Source of the DNA: Sporolactobacillus kofuensis
GTDB taxonomy: Bacteria; Bacillota; Bacilli; Bacillales; Sporolactobacillaceae
NCBI RefSeq assembly: GCF_042660205.1
Contig: NZ_JBHSTQ010000009.1
Location: 83,110 to 147,109, forward strand
DNA: 64,000 nt
Direction: 5' to 3'
Below are positions 51,278-60,776 of this stretch, piece after piece. Numbering within the stretch: the first letter of the stretch is position 1; each line of letters opens with the position of its first letter. The notes beneath the pieces are model-generated. The model saw only the letters and a program-made list of their open reading frames with translations. It ran no database searches and was not told where the DNA came from. The position numbers and the translations under genes are program-made.

Positions 51278-53008
51278 ATGGGAAAAATTAAAGCAAGCGA
51301 AGCAGTTGTGCAACTGTTTGAAAACTGGGGTATTAATCATATTTATGGTATCCCTGGTGATTCGATCAACACAATGGTCGAAGCTCTAAGAAAAGAAGAA
51401 AGCAAGATTAAGTTTTACACGGTACGGCACGAAGAAGTTGCTTCCTTAGCTGCTGCAGCATACTCAAAACTTACAGGCAAGATTGGCGTTTGTTTGGCAA
51501 TCGGCGGACCTGGTGCGATTCACTTATTGAATGGTATGTATGATGCAAAGATGGATCATGTACCAATGCTTGTTCTTGTTGGACACATTCCTGCAAGATT
51601 AACAGGTACAGATTATTTTCAAGAAGTGAACACAGTTGAATTATTTAAGGATGTTGCAGTCTATAACAAGGATATTACCAGTGCTGAAAGTTTCCCAGCG
51701 GTAGTCAATCAAGCAATTCGTACTGCTTACCAGAAACGTGGTGTAGCAGTTCTGTCAATTCCTGATGACATTGTTCTTGGTGAAATTTCGGATAACATTC
51801 CGCAATTAGCTACAGTTTTTGAAAAGAAAACTCCGGGTCTCGTTCAGAGTGATTTGGACGATGCTGTTCGTTTGATCAATAGCGCAAACAACCCAGTAAT
51901 CTTGGCTGGCGTTGGTGCAAAAAGTGCAAAAAAAGAACTGAAAGCATTTGCTGAACGTATTTCTGCACCAGTAGCTGTAACACTTCCTGGAAAGGGTTCC
52001 CTCTCTGACGATCACCCGAACTTCATTGGGAACATCGGCAAAATTGGAACAAAGCCGGCCTATGAAGCTATGAAGAGTGCAGATTTACTGATTATGATTG
52101 GTACGGATTATCCCTATGCTGCTTACCTGCCAGAAGGTGCAAAATGTGTTCAGATCGATATCGATCCAGTCAAAATCGGCAAACGCTATTCCGTGACCGT
52201 TGGTGTGGTTGGCGATGCAGCTGAAGCACTTTCTTATTTGACAGATCACACGACTCCTGTTGCGGATCGTCCTTTCCTCAAGACTTGCCAGAATAAGATG
52301 AGCACGTGGTGGAAATGGATGTCCGAAGATCAAGACAATAAAAAGACTCCAATTGCTCCGGAAGCACTCATGGCTGGAATCGAATCGATTTCTGAAGAAG
52401 ATACGATTTACTCCGTCGATGTAGGTACGTCAACCGTTTGGTCAACACGTTATCTCAAAGTTTCAGAGAAACAAGACTTCATTGTATCTGCATGGTTGGG
52501 TACAATGGGTTGCGGCCTTCCGGGTGCCATTGCTGCAAAGCAAGCATTCCCTGATCGTCAAGCGATTGCAATCACAGGTGATGGTGCTTTTGCGATGGTT
52601 ATGCAGGACTTTGTCACAGCGGTTACTTATAAGATGCCAATCATCGTTGTTGTTCTTAATAATAAACAACTTGCATTCATTAAATATGAACAACAATCTG
52701 CAGGACAATTAAAATATGCTGTAGACTTTGGAGATATAGATTATGCCAAATTTGCTGAAGCTTGTGGCGGTGTCGGCTATCGTGTTGAAAAATACGAAGA
52801 TCTGCAACCTGCTCTTGAAAAGGCAAAGGCTTCAGAAGTTCCGGTTATCCTTGATGTTGTCGTTGACGTCGATGCTGCTCCACTACCAGGTAAAATCGTA
52901 ATGGATGAAGCAAAGGGCTATGCTCGATTTACTGCGAAATCAATTGCGGAAAATCACAAATTAGAAAAAATGCCGCCAATGAAGACAGTCGTACGCCGCT
53001 TTCTGTAA
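51278..53008 (+). CDS. spxB: Pyruvate oxidase
   Basis: 576 residues, a ThDP/FAD enzyme. The catalytic Glu is in YTVRHEEVASLAAAAYSK, the ThDP motif is TGDGAFAMVMQDF ending in VVVLNN, and the domain order is PYR, FAD-binding, PP. The IYGIPGDSINTMVEAL start and LAFIKYEQQSAG segment fit the phosphate-dependent, acetyl-phosphate and H2O2 forming POX of lactic bacteria more than acetolactate synthase. AAGGAGG is 10 nt before ATG 51278. It is a single gene with a strong terminator. Quinone-dependent POX remains an alternative. Confidence 0.9.
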   Translation: MGKIKASEAVVQLFENWGINHIYGIPGDSINTMVEALRKEESKIKFYTVRHEEVASLAAAAYSKLTGKIGVCLAIGGPGAIHLLNGMYDAKMDHVPMLVLVGHIPARLTGTDYFQEVNTVELFKDVAVYNKDITSAESFPAVVNQAIRTAYQKRGVAVLSIPDDIVLGEISDNIPQLATVFEKKTPGLVQSDLDDAVRLINSANNPVILAGVGAKSAKKELKAFAERISAPVAVTLPGKGSLSDDHPNFIGNIGKIGTKPAYEAMKSADLLIMIGTDYPYAAYLPEGAKCVQIDIDPVKIGKRYSVTVGVVGDAAEALSYLTDHTTPVADRPFLKTCQNKMSTWWKWMSEDQDNKKTPIAPEALMAGIESISEEDTIYSVDVGTSTVWSTRYLKVSEKQDFIVSAWLGTMGCGLPGAIAAKQAFPDRQAIAITGDGAFAMVMQDFVTAVTYKMPIIVVVLNNKQLAFIKYEQQSAGQLKYAVDFGDIDYAKFAEACGGVGYRVEKYEDLQPALEKAKASEVPVILDVVVDVDAAPLPGKIVMDEAKGYARFTAKSIAENHKLEKMPPMKTVVRRFL

Positions 53009-53025
53009 TTTCATTCTCTAAGTTT

Positions 53026-53061
53026 AAAGCTCATTCGGGTTTCCCCCGAATGAGCTTTTTT
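53026..53061. terminator. Terminator between pyruvate oxidase and 6PGDH
   Basis: AAAGCTCATTCGGG pairs perfectly with CCCGAATGAGCTTT (53045-53058), followed by T-run. Usable in the plus direction, and possibly by gnd in the minus direction. Confidence 0.9.
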
Positions 53062-53123
53062 CATTATAAATAACTATAAAAAAGGTTCGATCTACATAGG
53101 ACCGAACCTCACTTTCTGTTGTA

Positions 53124-54023
53124 TTATTTTTTAACGACCGCATGGCCACCAAATTCATTACGTAAGGCAGCAACGACTTTTCCTGTAAACGTATCACTCT
53201 CAAGAGAACGGTAACGCATGAGCAAGGACAATGCAATTACAGGAGTTGGCACCTGCATATCAAGTGCCGTTTCTAAGGTCCACTTTCCTTCACCGGAAGA
53301 AGCCATTACCCCACTAATTTGATCAAGATTACCATCCTTTGAGAATGCATCCTCGAGCAATTCGACGAGCCAGCTTCGGATTACAGATCCGTGATTCCAA
53401 ACCTTTGCTACCGCCTGATTATCATAGTCGAAGTCACTCTTCTGCAATACTTCAAATCCTTCAGCAAGAGACTGCATCATACCGTATTCCACGCCGTTAT
53501 GCACCATCTTCAAGAAGTGACCGCTTCCTGCTTTGCCTGTGTATAAATAACCATCTTCAACTGAAATCGCTTTAAACAAAGGTTCAACATAACTAAATGA
53601 ACGTTCGTCACCGCCAACCATCACGCATGCACCGTTTCGTGCACCACTCATCCCACCGGAAGTACCGACATCCATAAAGGAAACGCCCTTCTCCTTACAC
53701 AACTCGTAACGGCGTATAGAATCTGTGTACCGTGAATTTCCGCCGTCCAGAACTATGTCTCCTTGATCAAGAAGGGGCAATAATGTTGCAAGCGTCTGTT
53801 CTGTCGGATCGCCTGCAGGTACCATTAACCAAAATACACGCGGGGTTCCCAATGCTTTTACTAGCGATTCAAGCGAAGCAAAGCCTTCAATGCCCTTAGA
53901 TTCTGCTGCCTTTTTTACTGCCTCTTGCGATAAGTCAAAAGCTTTGATTTCAAATCCGTGTTCTGACATGTTCATTGCAAGATTGTAACCCATTTTACCT
54001 AAACCAATTAATCCAATTTTCAA
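53124..54023 (-). CDS. gnd: 6-phosphogluconate dehydrogenase, short NAD-type
   Basis: 299 residues, the short (about 300) form. The Rossmann motif GLIGLGKMGYNLAMN is followed by IKAFDLS: the Asp at the end of beta-2 suggests NAD rather than the Asn-Arg-Thr of NADP forms. The substrate motif DVGTSGGMSGARNG and catalytic Lys in HFLKMVHNGVEYGMMQ follow. It decarboxylates 6-phosphogluconate to ribulose-5-phosphate. The start is probably TTG 54023, with AGGTGA 5 nt upstream. It acts after zwf. Confidence 0.93.
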   Translation of the reverse strand: MKIGLIGLGKMGYNLAMNMSEHGFEIKAFDLSQEAVKKAAESKGIEGFASLESLVKALGTPRVFWLMVPAGDPTEQTLATLLPLLDQGDIVLDGGNSRYTDSIRRYELCKEKGVSFMDVGTSGGMSGARNGACVMVGGDERSFSYVEPLFKAISVEDGYLYTGKAGSGHFLKMVHNGVEYGMMQSLAEGFEVLQKSDFDYDNQAVAKVWNHGSVIRSWLVELLEDAFSKDGNLDQISGVMASSGEGKWTLETALDMQVPTPVIALSLLMRYRSLESDTFTGKVVAALRNEFGGHAVVKK

Positions 54024-54188
54024 TTCAATCACCTATTCATGAGTAATGTTTAACCCTATAAGGTTAGTTTACCGCATACATAGCCCTTCTCCAAATAATA
54101 TTGATAAAAACGTTTATTTAAGCAGATCATTTCACAATTCTGCATTCATTTGATACGCTTTTTTTGTACATAATTAAGGAGGATCACA

Positions 54189-55367
54189 ATGAAAACTTAT
54201 CCACTTTCACTTTGGACATTAGTCATCGGTGCCTTCGCAATCGGTATGACCGAATTTGTGATTATGGGCTTACTTCCCAATGTCGCCGGTGATCTTCATG
54301 TCACGACTGCCGCTGCAGGCCAGCTAATCACTGGATATGCATTAAGTGTTGCGATTGGCGGTCCCATTATTGTTGTTGCGACCTATAAAATGGCTCGTAA
54401 GAATGTACTGATGCTCTTGATGGCGATCTTCAGCATTGGAAACTTCTTTGCGGCACTCTCGGCGAATTATGGATTATTAATGCTAAGTCGAGTCGTTACA
54501 GCGCTCGCGCACGGATCTTTTTTCGGACTTGGTGCCATCATGGCAGCTAGTCTTGTGCCCAAAAACAAACAAGCATCTGCAATGGCGCTCATGTTCTCCG
54601 GGTTAACCGTAGCCAATATTGTTGGCGTTCCTTTTGGTACGTTTATTGGCCAGCGTCTTGGGTGGCGAGCGAGCTTTTTCATTATCAGTATTATTGGAAT
54701 CATTGCCGTACTCGGTCTATTCTTTCTTGTACCCAAACAAAAAAATAAGCAGAAGTCCACGCTTTTAACAGAACTCGCTGTGTTAAAAAGCGGTCAACTT
54801 TGGGTGACATTGCTCATTTCATTATTCAGTTTTGGCAGCGTTTTTGCATTCTTCACGTACATCACTCCTGTGTTGCAACAAATTACCGGATTTGGTGATC
54901 ACGCTGTAGATTTCACACTTATCGTATTCGGAATCGGTGTAACCATTGGCAACTTAATCGGAGGTAAACTCGCAGATTGGCGTCTAAACGAATCATTGAT
55001 CGGCCTCTTAATTGCTTTGGAAATTTTCTTCTTGATCTTATTCTTTGTTCAATCCAATGGGATTCTGATGGTTCTGGCCGTTTTCCTATTCGGCGTCTTG
55101 GCATTTGCCCAGTCTCCAATCCTTCAATTTCGAAGCATGGTATTGTCTGAAGGAGCACCACTCTTGTCGAGCACGCTGAATCAATCGGCAATGAATATTG
55201 GCAATGCATCCGGTGCGTTCTTTGGTGGCCTATCCGTCACTTACCTCCCGTTACATTTTCTTGCGCTTACTGCACCAATACTTTCATTGATCGGTTTGAT
55301 GCTCTTGTTGATGCAACTGAACCGAATACACGCGAAAGAATCCGGACAATTTTTATCGAATGGATAA
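54189..55367 (+). CDS. MFS exporter, DHA1 family (AraJ/YdhP-like)
   Basis: 392 residues, twelve membrane helices. IGMTEFVIMGLLPNVAGDL (helix 1) and TALAHGSFFGLG with GVPFGTFIGQRLGWRASF (motif C region) are typical of the AraJ/PbuE/arabinose-efflux branch. Substrates range from purines to drugs and sugars; none is shown here. AAGGAGG is 6 nt before the ATG. No riboswitch is visible in the 155-nt upstream region. Confidence 0.92.
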   Translation: MKTYPLSLWTLVIGAFAIGMTEFVIMGLLPNVAGDLHVTTAAAGQLITGYALSVAIGGPIIVVATYKMARKNVLMLLMAIFSIGNFFAALSANYGLLMLSRVVTALAHGSFFGLGAIMAASLVPKNKQASAMALMFSGLTVANIVGVPFGTFIGQRLGWRASFFIISIIGIIAVLGLFFLVPKQKNKQKSTLLTELAVLKSGQLWVTLLISLFSFGSVFAFFTYITPVLQQITGFGDHAVDFTLIVFGIGVTIGNLIGGKLADWRLNESLIGLLIALEIFFLILFFVQSNGILMVLAVFLFGVLAFAQSPILQFRSMVLSEGAPLLSSTLNQSAMNIGNASGAFFGGLSVTYLPLHFLALTAPILSLIGLMLLLMQLNRIHAKESGQFLSNG

Positions 55368-55380
55368 CCGAGTAATTTGC

Positions 55381-55410
55381 AGAGCTTAATCGACTTAAGC
55401 TCTTTTTTTT
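55381..55410 (+). terminator. Terminator of the DHA1 exporter gene
   Basis: AGAGCTTAA (55381-55389) pairs with TTAAGCTCT (55395-55403), followed by a T-run. Confidence 0.88.
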
Positions 55411-55513
55411 ACACAACTCCTAGAGCGTTATAACTGTCTGATATGTACTGTAAGAACAAGTAGGGTCCCCGGTCCCCGCCAAACTTGTCCAATTTGCGAG
55501 CACTCTGCGCTCT

Positions 55514-57700
55514 TTAGGGGATGTCTGTCTGAAGTGATAACCGGTCAAGTTCTTCTTTTCTAAATGCTACATCAAACACAATGAGCATCGTAAAAGCTGA
55601 AGAAAAGAGAAAAATAAACACAGGCATACTTAGATAGCCACGAGTTTCTTTCATAAAAACACGAAACTGAAGATCTTTTCCGATTAGTTCCTGTTTATTC
55701 TGATAAAGTGCACCACCAACATATAAATCTCTTTGTTCAAATAATCCTTTTCCATGAATCGCCAAAAATAGCCGAGCATTTTTGTTCCGATATATTTGAG
55801 AGATCTCAAGATAATAGTTCTTACCACCGGGCAATGCTTTCTGTAATTCTAGATCAGAAAGTTTGCCCAATTTTAGATCGTGCTCTGTAAATAACTTTTT
55901 TTCAACAAGCTTCTTATTGTCTAATGCATAAATTGCTGCTAAATAGTGCCCGTTTCCTTCACTTCGCACCCTTCCTAGAGAGATTTGATCAAACGAACGA
56001 TCCGCATAAAAGGTTTGCCTGATTCTATGTGTCTTATCAATTCGCGCATGTATAGAACCTTTTGATTGATTTTGGTTGACCGCATAGCGATAGTGTAGAT
56101 CTGGAATTTGTGTTAAAGGGATGATACGCATCGCTGCAACACTAATCAGCGTACAAAAGAGCAGATGAGCGACAATTCTTGGCGTACCCGTATATATTAC
56201 ATCCTTCCCCTTTCGATTTGCCCATTTGCCAATGAGATACTTAGCCTCATTCAAACCATAACAATTTCCGATTAACATTGGAAACATAAAGAGCAATGCA
56301 TAGCGAGGCTCCGCTTCCCAAACAAAGATATAAAACAAGTAATTCCCAAATAACATAATCTGTATCAGAAGGTTTAGATCCAATTTTTTTATACGGAAAA
56401 ATCGGAGGGTTGACAGTAACAAGCAAAATAGGTTTACACTATGAGAAATCTGAATAACGAATACTGTCAGTTGCTTTTGACCACCAAAAAAATAATCATA
56501 GGCCAGCGTATGTTGCAATGTATTGCCTGTGTACCAGTAGTAACCTAATGAACCATCTGCATAGACGCGAAAAGCTTTAGTGAGCCATAACATGATAAGT
56601 TCACTAAAATTCCGATCTATAAGGCGTGACTTTATCTCTTGCCCTTCCACTTGTTTTTTCTGCTGTTGCGTCATCGGCGTTAAACTTCGTCTAAAGTCCG
56701 TGAGATGATACCGTCCTTGCTCTGAAAGTCCCAACATCACCCAGTGCAAATTGGGCATCTCATACCGTGGGTTAGCCTCAAAGTGCAGATGATCTGAATA
56801 GATTTTTAATGGTACCTGTACAAGCAGAAACATTATTATCGTCAACGTGAGCAACACGAGGATTCTTTTCCATTGAGCACGTAAAATCAGAAAGATGATG
56901 AGCGCTGGTAAAAATAGTATGAGATTCTGTCGAATCAAACAACCGATAACAAGCATCATGCAAAAGAGTATAGAATCAAAAAAACGTCGTCGCTTTTCAA
57001 CACGAAGCCAAAGATAACAAAGCAGCGGTGGCATCATGATCATCAGAGTATCCGAATAAAAATACAAACTATAGAAAAATATCGGAAGGCAGGTCAGGGT
57101 CAAGATAAGAAACATGACGCTCATCTTAGGCCCAAGAAGATCGTGAACAAGCTTCCAAGAAAAATAAATGCCGATATTAAGAAGCGTCATGCATACGACA
57201 TGGTCAATAACAAATAGAAATTTAACTTCACTTGTCGGCAATAAATAATAGATCCAATAGCGTATGATCGTCACCGGAATGTTGTTCGGGTAGACTTGAA
57301 AATATAATGTGTCTTCGAGGTTACTCTTGTGCTTTAGTAATTCAAGCGTCTTCATAAATACATGGCCACCATCGATTTCCGGAGGCTGAATGCCATGAAA
57401 CAAGACTAGAATTGCGCATTCAAGAATGAGAATAGTGAACATCAATGTTCTATTCCATTTTTCGAATACATGATCAGTTCTGAAAGATAAGAGTTTATCT
57501 ATAGAAATCAAGAAGAGAAAATATACACACGAGAAAAATAACAGTAAAGCAGTGAGTTCTAGTGGCGCTGATGCTAACTTTCCATAGTAATCTCCCGCAA
57601 TGAACAGCGGTCCAGTAATACTCATTAATAAAAAGAAAGTGGTAAACAAAGCAAACACGAGACAAAATGTGCCGATGATCGAACGCTTTAAAGAAATCAC
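55514..57700 (-). CDS. Large polytopic membrane protein, glycosyltransferase (GT39/PMT)-like
   Basis: About 728 residues with some 12-13 hydrophobic helices in the first 550 and one near the C-terminus. An extracellular beta-rich domain (about 570-690) lies between. PPEIDGGHVFMKTLEL in the first loop has the acidic D/E expected of GT-C enzymes, and YFQVYPNNIPVTIIRYW and YFYSDTLMIMMPPL resemble lipid-linked sugar transferases of the PMT/GT39 type. The acceptor is unknown. The start is uncertain: GTG 57700 has GGGTG upstream and TTG 57721 is an alternative. It is a single gene with no glycan cluster around it. Confidence 0.75.
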   Translation of the reverse strand: MISLKRSIIGTFCLVFALFTTFFLLMSITGPLFIAGDYYGKLASAPLELTALLLFFSCVYFLFLISIDKLLSFRTDHVFEKWNRTLMFTILILECAILVLFHGIQPPEIDGGHVFMKTLELLKHKSNLEDTLYFQVYPNNIPVTIIRYWIYYLLPTSEVKFLFVIDHVVCMTLLNIGIYFSWKLVHDLLGPKMSVMFLILTLTCLPIFFYSLYFYSDTLMIMMPPLLCYLWLRVEKRRRFFDSILFCMMLVIGCLIRQNLILFLPALIIFLILRAQWKRILVLLTLTIIMFLLVQVPLKIYSDHLHFEANPRYEMPNLHWVMLGLSEQGRYHLTDFRRSLTPMTQQQKKQVEGQEIKSRLIDRNFSELIMLWLTKAFRVYADGSLGYYWYTGNTLQHTLAYDYFFGGQKQLTVFVIQISHSVNLFCLLLSTLRFFRIKKLDLNLLIQIMLFGNYLFYIFVWEAEPRYALLFMFPMLIGNCYGLNEAKYLIGKWANRKGKDVIYTGTPRIVAHLLFCTLISVAAMRIIPLTQIPDLHYRYAVNQNQSKGSIHARIDKTHRIRQTFYADRSFDQISLGRVRSEGNGHYLAAIYALDNKKLVEKKLFTEHDLKLGKLSDLELQKALPGGKNYYLEISQIYRNKNARLFLAIHGKGLFEQRDLYVGGALYQNKQELIGKDLQFRVFMKETRGYLSMPVFIFLFSSAFTMLIVFDVAFRKEELDRLSLQTDIP

Positions 57701-57782
57701 GCGATTCACACCCAAATACAAGATAATTGCGGCAATCTCATATAGTATTTGTCATCTTGTAAATAATTATGTTAATGTACAT

Positions 57783-57816
57783 AAAAAAGTGTGTCTGATA
57801 ACATTCAGACACACTT
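57783..57816 (-). terminator. Terminator of fruA
   Basis: On the minus strand AAGTGTGTCTGA pairs with its complement at 57787-57798 and is followed by T6. It begins 36 nt after the fruA stop. Confidence 0.9.
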
Positions 57817-57851
57817 CTTTTATCTACTGTGGAATAAGATCCGTGATTTAA

Positions 57852-59756
57852 TTACTTTTCAGTGACTGCTTTCTTCCAAAAGCCAAGAATTAATCCGGAT
57901 ATTACGGTTCCAATGACAATTGAAAGCAAGAAGAGAATAGGTTGGTTACCCAGCAGGACAACGAAAATTCCACCATGCGGAGCCGGGATATTAATATGCC
58001 ATAGCTGAGTCAAACCACCTGCGATTGCTGCACCAACGATACTTGAACCAATAACGCGTAGTGGATCGGATGCTGCAAAAGGAATCGCACCTTCAGTGAT
58101 GAAAGACAATCCAAGAACATAGTTGGTAATCCCTGCTTTACGTTCATCTTCCGTGAATTTATTCTTAAACAATGATGTTGCAAGTGCAATGGCCAGTGGA
58201 GGTACCATACCTCCGGCCATTACAGCAGCCATCATCAAACCGTTCGTGTTACCACTACTTGTAAATACACCAATAGCGAACGTATAAGCAGCTTTATTTA
58301 CTGGACCGCCCATATCGACAGCCATCATTCCGCCAAGCACAATACCAAGAATAACTGCATTTCCTGTACCAAGGTGATTCAGCGCACCAATTAAACCTGT
58401 ATTAATTGACTTAAAGATTGGATCCAGAATGTAATACATCAAACCGCCAGTAATCAAAAGACCAAACACCGGATAAAGCAGAATTGGTTTCAAGCCATCC
58501 AAAGTTCGAGGCAATCCTTTGAAAACATTCTTTAATAAGATAATCACCCATCCTGCAAGGAAACCTGCCGCTAAACCGCCAAGAAAACCAGCACTAGAAG
58601 ATGCAGCAAGGAATCCACCAACCATACCAGGCATTAACGCTGGTCGATCACCGATACTCATCGCAATGAATCCGGCAAGAACAGCTATTAGAAAGTGAAA
58701 TGCACCCGTGTCTCCTCCGGCAATTGCACTTAACATTTGGAAAATGGTGTTGTCTTTTCCAAGTCGTTCAAATAAGAATGATATTGCAAGAAGAATACCG
58801 CCACCAACAACGAAAGGAAGCATGTGCGAGATACCGTTCATAAGGTCTTTATAAATTTTTCCCCAAACAGATGTCTTTGCGCCTTTGCTTTCCTCTTCTA
58901 TAGCGCCACCTTCAGCGTGATAAATCGGAGCTTGTCCATTTAATGCCTTATTAATTAATTCTTCAGGCTTGCGAATCCCATCGCTTACAGGCGTTTGAAG
59001 CACTTTCTTTCCATCAAAGCGCGCCATTTCTACCTTTTTGTCAGCAGCCACGATGACGCCGACTGCTCGAGAAATTTCATCTTTTGTAAGTACATGCTTT
59101 GCGCCTTCAGAACCATTTGTTTCAACACGGATCGTGACGCCCATTTCTTTCGCTTTCTTTTTCAGTGCATCTTCAGCCATATACGTATGTGCAATACCTG
59201 TAGGGCATGCGGTAACTGCAATGACAAGTTTATCATCAGCAGATTGGGCAGGCGCCTCCGATGCGCTCTTTGCTTCATCTTTTGCTTCTTCAGCTTCATG
59301 TTCTGCTTGCTTGTCATCAAAAAGTTTTGCGACTTCAGCTGCTGTTTCTGCATTCTTTACTTGTTCAACAAAATCATGATCAATGAGCAAACGCGACAAG
59401 GCAGCAAGGGTCTGAAGGTGCACATCTGCGGCACCTTCTGGGGCAGCAATCATAAAGAATAAGTAGGATGGTTGACCATCCAATGCTTGGTAATCAATAC
59501 CCTTTTTGCTACGTCCAAACACAACCGTTGCTTCATTAACTGCCTTGGTTTTCGCATGAGGCATCGCAATACCTTCACCAATACCCGTACTCGATTGTCC
59601 CTCACGTTTTAAAATCATTTCTTTAAATAATTTAGGATCATTAATTCTCCCGTTACTTTCAAGGCTAGCAATTAATTCATCAATTGCACCTTCTTTGGTA
59701 GTCGCGTGCATGTCCAAAACCATCGCGCGCTCAATCATTAAATCTGTAATTTTCAT
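57852..59756 (-). CDS. fruA: Fructose PTS enzyme IIABC
   Basis: 634 residues. The IIA domain (1-150) has the phosphorylated His in GIAMPHAKTKAV; an acidic/Ala-rich linker follows (about 155-180). The IIB domain has the phospho-Cys in AVTACPTGIAHTYMAEDAL, and the IIC membrane domain (about 300-634) contains VDMGGPVNKAAYTF. It takes up fructose as fructose-1-phosphate. AAGGAG is 10 nt before ATG 59756. It lies just downstream of a DeoR-family regulator, but the usual fruK between them is missing. Confidence 0.95.
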   Translation of the reverse strand: MKITDLMIERAMVLDMHATTKEGAIDELIASLESNGRINDPKLFKEMILKREGQSSTGIGEGIAMPHAKTKAVNEATVVFGRSKKGIDYQALDGQPSYLFFMIAAPEGAADVHLQTLAALSRLLIDHDFVEQVKNAETAAEVAKLFDDKQAEHEAEEAKDEAKSASEAPAQSADDKLVIAVTACPTGIAHTYMAEDALKKKAKEMGVTIRVETNGSEGAKHVLTKDEISRAVGVIVAADKKVEMARFDGKKVLQTPVSDGIRKPEELINKALNGQAPIYHAEGGAIEEESKGAKTSVWGKIYKDLMNGISHMLPFVVGGGILLAISFLFERLGKDNTIFQMLSAIAGGDTGAFHFLIAVLAGFIAMSIGDRPALMPGMVGGFLAASSSAGFLGGLAAGFLAGWVIILLKNVFKGLPRTLDGLKPILLYPVFGLLITGGLMYYILDPIFKSINTGLIGALNHLGTGNAVILGIVLGGMMAVDMGGPVNKAAYTFAIGVFTSSGNTNGLMMAAVMAGGMVPPLAIALATSLFKNKFTEDERKAGITNYVLGLSFITEGAIPFAASDPLRVIGSSIVGAAIAGGLTQLWHINIPAPHGGIFVVLLGNQPILFLLSIVIGTVISGLILGFWKKAVTEK

Positions 59757-59914
59757 TGGTGCTACACTCCTTTTCTGTAATCCACTTTCAACAGAACAAT
59801 AAATTTGTGTTGGTTTTAATAAAATAAAAGGAAAAGATTTCAATTTTAATTGCTTTCATCACCGCAAATTTTACCAACATCCGATGCACACGGCGGACAA
59901 GTCAATAAAAAGAG

Positions 59915-60685
59915 TTATACCATTGGATTCAAAGGATGATCTGCAATATAGACGTTTGCTTTATCTGTAATTAAGGATTGGCATCTTTCGGGTAATTCAT
60001 CCGTAATAATTGTTGCCTCACCTAGATCAAACATTTTGCAAAATGAAATTTCTGCAAACTTACTGCTATCAGCTAACACATATGTGGTTGAAGCAAGTTC
60101 ATGTGCGCGTCGTTTCAATGCAGCCTCTTCTGGATCCGGCGTTGTATACCCCATTAAGGCATCAATACCATTCGCGCCAATGAATGCAGTATCAAATCGA
60201 AATAGATTAATATTCTGTAACGCTATGTTCCCTACAATAGCTTTTGTCGTACCTTTCATCAAGCCACCAAGCATGTAACACAAAATTCCATTCCTTACAA
60301 GATGTTCTGCATGGGAAGGTCCATTGGTGACAACGGTTACACTTTTTGCCTTAATAAAAGGAATCATTTCTAGAGTAGTGGTTCCTGCGTCCAGATAAAT
60401 ACAATCATTATCTTTCACTTTCTCAGAAGCAAATCTTGCAACCAATTTCTTTTGCTGAACATGTCTTAAAGTCTTTGATTCCATGTCTGGTTCCTCATTT
60501 AATTTCTTTAACAATGAGGCACCGCCGTGAATACGTCGAAGAAGATGGCGACCTTCAAGCTCTTGCAAATCTCGACGAACTGTTGATTCAGAAGCAGATA
60601 ACATTTGAACCAGTTCCTGCAACTTTACAACACGTGTATCGGATAAGATTTTCAGGATCATTTGCTGTCGTTCTTCAGCCAACAT
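59915..60685 (-). CDS. fruR: DeoR-family regulator of fructose utilisation
   Basis: 256 residues. The N-terminal DeoR helix-turn-helix is ERQQMILKILSDTRVVKLQELV followed by SASESTVRRDLQELE. The C-terminal sugar-phosphate-binding DeoRC domain has YLDAGTTTLEMIPF, VTNGPSHAEHL and FIGANGID. It is upstream of fruA in the same direction, with 158 nt between. GGAGGA precedes ATG 60685 by 6 nt. It probably responds to fructose-1-phosphate. A set of 10-bp-spaced TCAAAT repeats lies just upstream of its start. Confidence 0.9.
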   Translation of the reverse strand: MLAEERQQMILKILSDTRVVKLQELVQMLSASESTVRRDLQELEGRHLLRRIHGGASLLKKLNEEPDMESKTLRHVQQKKLVARFASEKVKDNDCIYLDAGTTTLEMIPFIKAKSVTVVTNGPSHAEHLVRNGILCYMLGGLMKGTTKAIVGNIALQNINLFRFDTAFIGANGIDALMGYTTPDPEEAALKRRAHELASTTYVLADSSKFAEISFCKMFDLGEATIITDELPERCQSLITDKANVYIADHPLNPMV

Positions 60686-60723
60686 AATCATTCCTCCACT
60701 CCATCATTGTAACACCATTTCAT

Positions 60724-60768
60724 TCAAAATCAATCATAAGTACTCAAATCTGATCAAATTCTTCAATT
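60724..60768. promoter_or_regulatory. Phased TCAAAT-type repeats upstream of fruR
   Basis: TCAAAA (60724), TCATAA (60734), TCAAAT (60744), TCAAAT (60754) and TCAATT (60763) are spaced by 10, 10, 10 and 9 nt. Helically phased short repeats are a usual DeoR-family operator, so this is likely the FruR binding region. Confidence 0.55.
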
Positions 60769-60776
60769 TTAGATCA

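Noticed and set aside
54033..54188. Purine riboswitch upstream of the AraJ/PbuE-like exporter
   Set aside because: PbuE genes are sometimes riboswitch-controlled, but the 155-nt gap shows no conserved purine aptamer stems or loops.
55430..55513. Fifth copy of the intergenic repeat
   Set aside because: GGTCCCCGGTCCCCGCC and GCGAGCACTCTGCG look superficially similar, but no shared block in the right order is found.
58995..59462. 155-codon plus-strand ORF inside fruA
   Set aside because: Cys/Phe-rich antisense reading of the well-conserved IIA/IIB coding region; no ribosome site.
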